From an uncultured bacterium (GTDB lineage: Bacteria; Cyanobacteriota; Vampirovibrionia; Gastranaerophilales; Gastranaerophilaceae), in NCBI GenBank assembly GCA_902803265.1, contig CADCPD010000209.1, positions 1-5,846 of the forward strand: a stretch of 5,846 nt of DNA, written 5' to 3'. Under the pieces are notes generated by a model that saw nothing but the letters and a program-made list of their open reading frames with translations, ran no database searches and was not told the DNA's origin. Position 1 is the stretch's first letter. Every line of letters begins with the position of its first letter. A program made the translations under genes and the position numbers. Shown piece by piece: positions 4,507 to 5,846 of the stretch.

Positions 4507-5846
4507 ATGCTCTCTATTATAACAAACTTATTTAAAAGAAAGACTAAGAAAACAGTATATCCTGCTTTCACGGTATCGGAAATTGTTATCGCCCTTGCAG
4601 TTATGGGGGTAATTGCTACCACCGTAACCAGTGTTGTTTACTTCAGTAAAAACACTTCCGGCTATAAAAATAAGGACTTGGTTGCAACACTACAAAATCA
4701 AGTTGTAAAATTAAACCGTGCTTACAGGATTGCATTAACAGAGAGAGACGATCTTGACAGATGGGTTGACGGTAGTACAAAAATGAGCACTACAGATGAT
4801 AAAAGTGCTTTGTTTGCAAAAGTTTGGGAATCATATTCTCCATCTACAAAATCTTGTGGTGAAACCAGCAATGGTGATTGTTTCCCAAAAGCGACAAAAT
4901 CAAGTTCTGGTACTGTAAATTATAACTCAAATACTAATTATTATAAAATAAGAACTACTGATGGAGCTTCAGTTGCATTCAAGATAGACGATCCTACTTG
5001 TAACGGTACAGGTATAACAGGTAAAGAAAAAGGTGTTTGCGGTGAAATAATCGTAGACGTTAACGGTAATAAAGCTCCGAACCAAGAAGGGTTAGATACT
5101 TTCAGATTAGGTGTTTATCATAATGGAATAAGAACTTTTAGTGCAGGTTGTGCTGATCCGTTGAACAGTGCAAGCGTTTTAATAGCTACAGGTGAAAGTT
5201 GTTATGAAGACTTTAACGTAAAAGTTTGTCCAAAGAAAACTCCTTTCAAATGTCGTAACTGTAGTGGAGAAGTTATTTGTACAACAAATGAAACAGAATG
5301 TACGACTGTACAAAAGAATGAAGGCTGTTTAGCCGAAACATGTGCTAATGGCAATGTTTCATACTATATTGACGGAAAAATTCAATGTATTCCGGAAAAT
5401 CAAAAAGCTTGTTACGAATTAATTAAACAAAATGCTGAATACAGTTGGGATGCCGCAAATAAAAAATGTTTAGAGCCGAATGAAACCTGTGCCAAAATGG
5501 GTGGATATTGGGATTCTGGCAAAGAAATTTGTTGGGATTCTGAACAACACATGTGTGAAACTAAGCATATGGTTTATGATTCAACTCGTACAGCAGGCGA
5601 CAGATGTATTTCTCAAAATGATTACTGTATTAAAGCTGTTAAAAACGGCGGTTTAGGCGGTTGGTTATGGTCAAATAACGTATGTTGTACAGCAACCTCA
5701 GTAAAGGCCAATACAGAAGCTGTTTGTTGTAGTAATTATATTTCAAAATCAGGAAAAACAGATGCCAAAACTTTAAAACGTACTTGGTGGAGCGGGGTTT
5801 CTTGTTGTTCATCAACAACTGAAGAACCAAAAGATAACAAAACCGA
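4507..5846 (+). CDS. Cys-rich prepilin-like surface protein, C-terminus cut by window edge
   Basis: The frame is open for 446 codons to the right edge. The N-terminus is a type IV prepilin leader: 20 residues with basic RKTKK (11-15), then PA before the predicted cut and FTVSEIVIALAVMGVIA (21-37), with Glu at +5 as in true prepilins. Ala replaces the usual Gly at -1, which prepilin peptidases tolerate. Next come the pilin helix (to about 80, with LNRAY 69-73) and a globular body with TDGASVAF (151-158), PTC (163-165), VCGEIIVDVNG (177-187) and PNQEGLDTF (191-199). This body is shared with the minus-strand protein at 2956-3672. From about 232 on is a tail with 22 cysteines, including KCRNC (248-252) and Cys-Cys pairs at 393-394, 407-408 and 433-434. 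This implies a disulphide-bonded, exported protein; metal binding is less likely outside the cell. It may be a minor pilin, a pseudopilin or an adhesin. It is cotranscribed with the BlaI-like gene. The length is unusually great for a pilin. Confidence 0.8.
   Translation, partial: MLSIITNLFKRKTKKTVYPAFTVSEIVIALAVMGVIATTVTSVVYFSKNTSGYKNKDLVATLQNQVVKLNRAYRIALTERDDLDRWVDGSTKMSTTDDKSALFAKVWESYSPSTKSCGETSNGDCFPKATKSSSGTVNYNSNTNYYKIRTTDGASVAFKIDDPTCNGTGITGKEKGVCGEIIVDVNGNKAPNQEGLDTFRLGVYHNGIRTFSAGCADPLNSASVLIATGESCYEDFNVKVCPKKTPFKCRNCSGEVICTTNETECTTVQKNEGCLAETCANGNVSYYIDGKIQCIPENQKACYELIKQNAEYSWDAANKKCLEPNETCAKMGGYWDSGKEICWDSEQHMCETKHMVYDSTRTAGDRCISQNDYCIKAVKNGGLGGWLWSNNVCCTATSVKANTEAVCCSNYISKSGKTDAKTLKRTWWSGVSCCSSTTEEPKDNKT

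Overview
The window is AT-rich, compactly coded DNA in the standard bacterial code. TGG is the Trp codon in the intact genes, and no in-frame TGA interrupts them. Two pilin-like proteins share a signature (an 'AF' strand, then PTC, CGEI, a D-x-NG stretch, PNQ, and G-x-D-x-F). Together with an FTxxE-type prepilin leader and a Cys-rich tail, this strongly resembles proteins common in gut Gastranaerophilales (Vampirovibrionia, formerly Melainabacteria). That assignment is an inference from protein style; no rRNA or other marker gene is present.

Layout. (1) Positions 1-1356, minus: a SulP-family anion transporter whose C-terminal STAS domain runs off the left edge. (2) Positions 1357-1431: a short divergent promoter region. 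(3) Positions 1432-2295, plus: an EamA/DMT-type ten-helix transporter, apparently with a leaderless start. (4) Positions 2296-2955: no intact gene. It holds a degraded minus-strand Cys-rich reading frame (two in-frame TGA codons, no start) that looks like the tail of a relative of the pilin-like gene at the right end. It also holds a short orphan plus-strand reading frame and two inverted repeats. (5) Positions 2956-3672, minus: a membrane-anchored protein with the pilin-like body but no prepilin leader. (6) Positions 3673-3847: a divergent promoter region with good -10 boxes on both strands. (7) Positions 3848-4087, plus: a small secreted protein of unknown function. (8) Positions 4146-4490 and 4507-end, plus: a BlaI/MecI-family repressor, then after 16 bases a large Cys-rich prepilin-like protein that continues past the window edge.

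The left half is ordinary transport. The right half is the accessory part: three related surface or pseudopilin-like loci (one broken, one lacking the prepilin signal, one intact but cut by the edge) cluster around a BlaI-type repressor that has no BlaR-type sensor in view. The simplest reading is a lineage-specific, duplicating and decaying family of cysteine-rich surface proteins. The BlaI-type regulator probably controls itself and the pilin-like gene. No CRISPR array, tRNA, rRNA, transposase or phage gene was seen.
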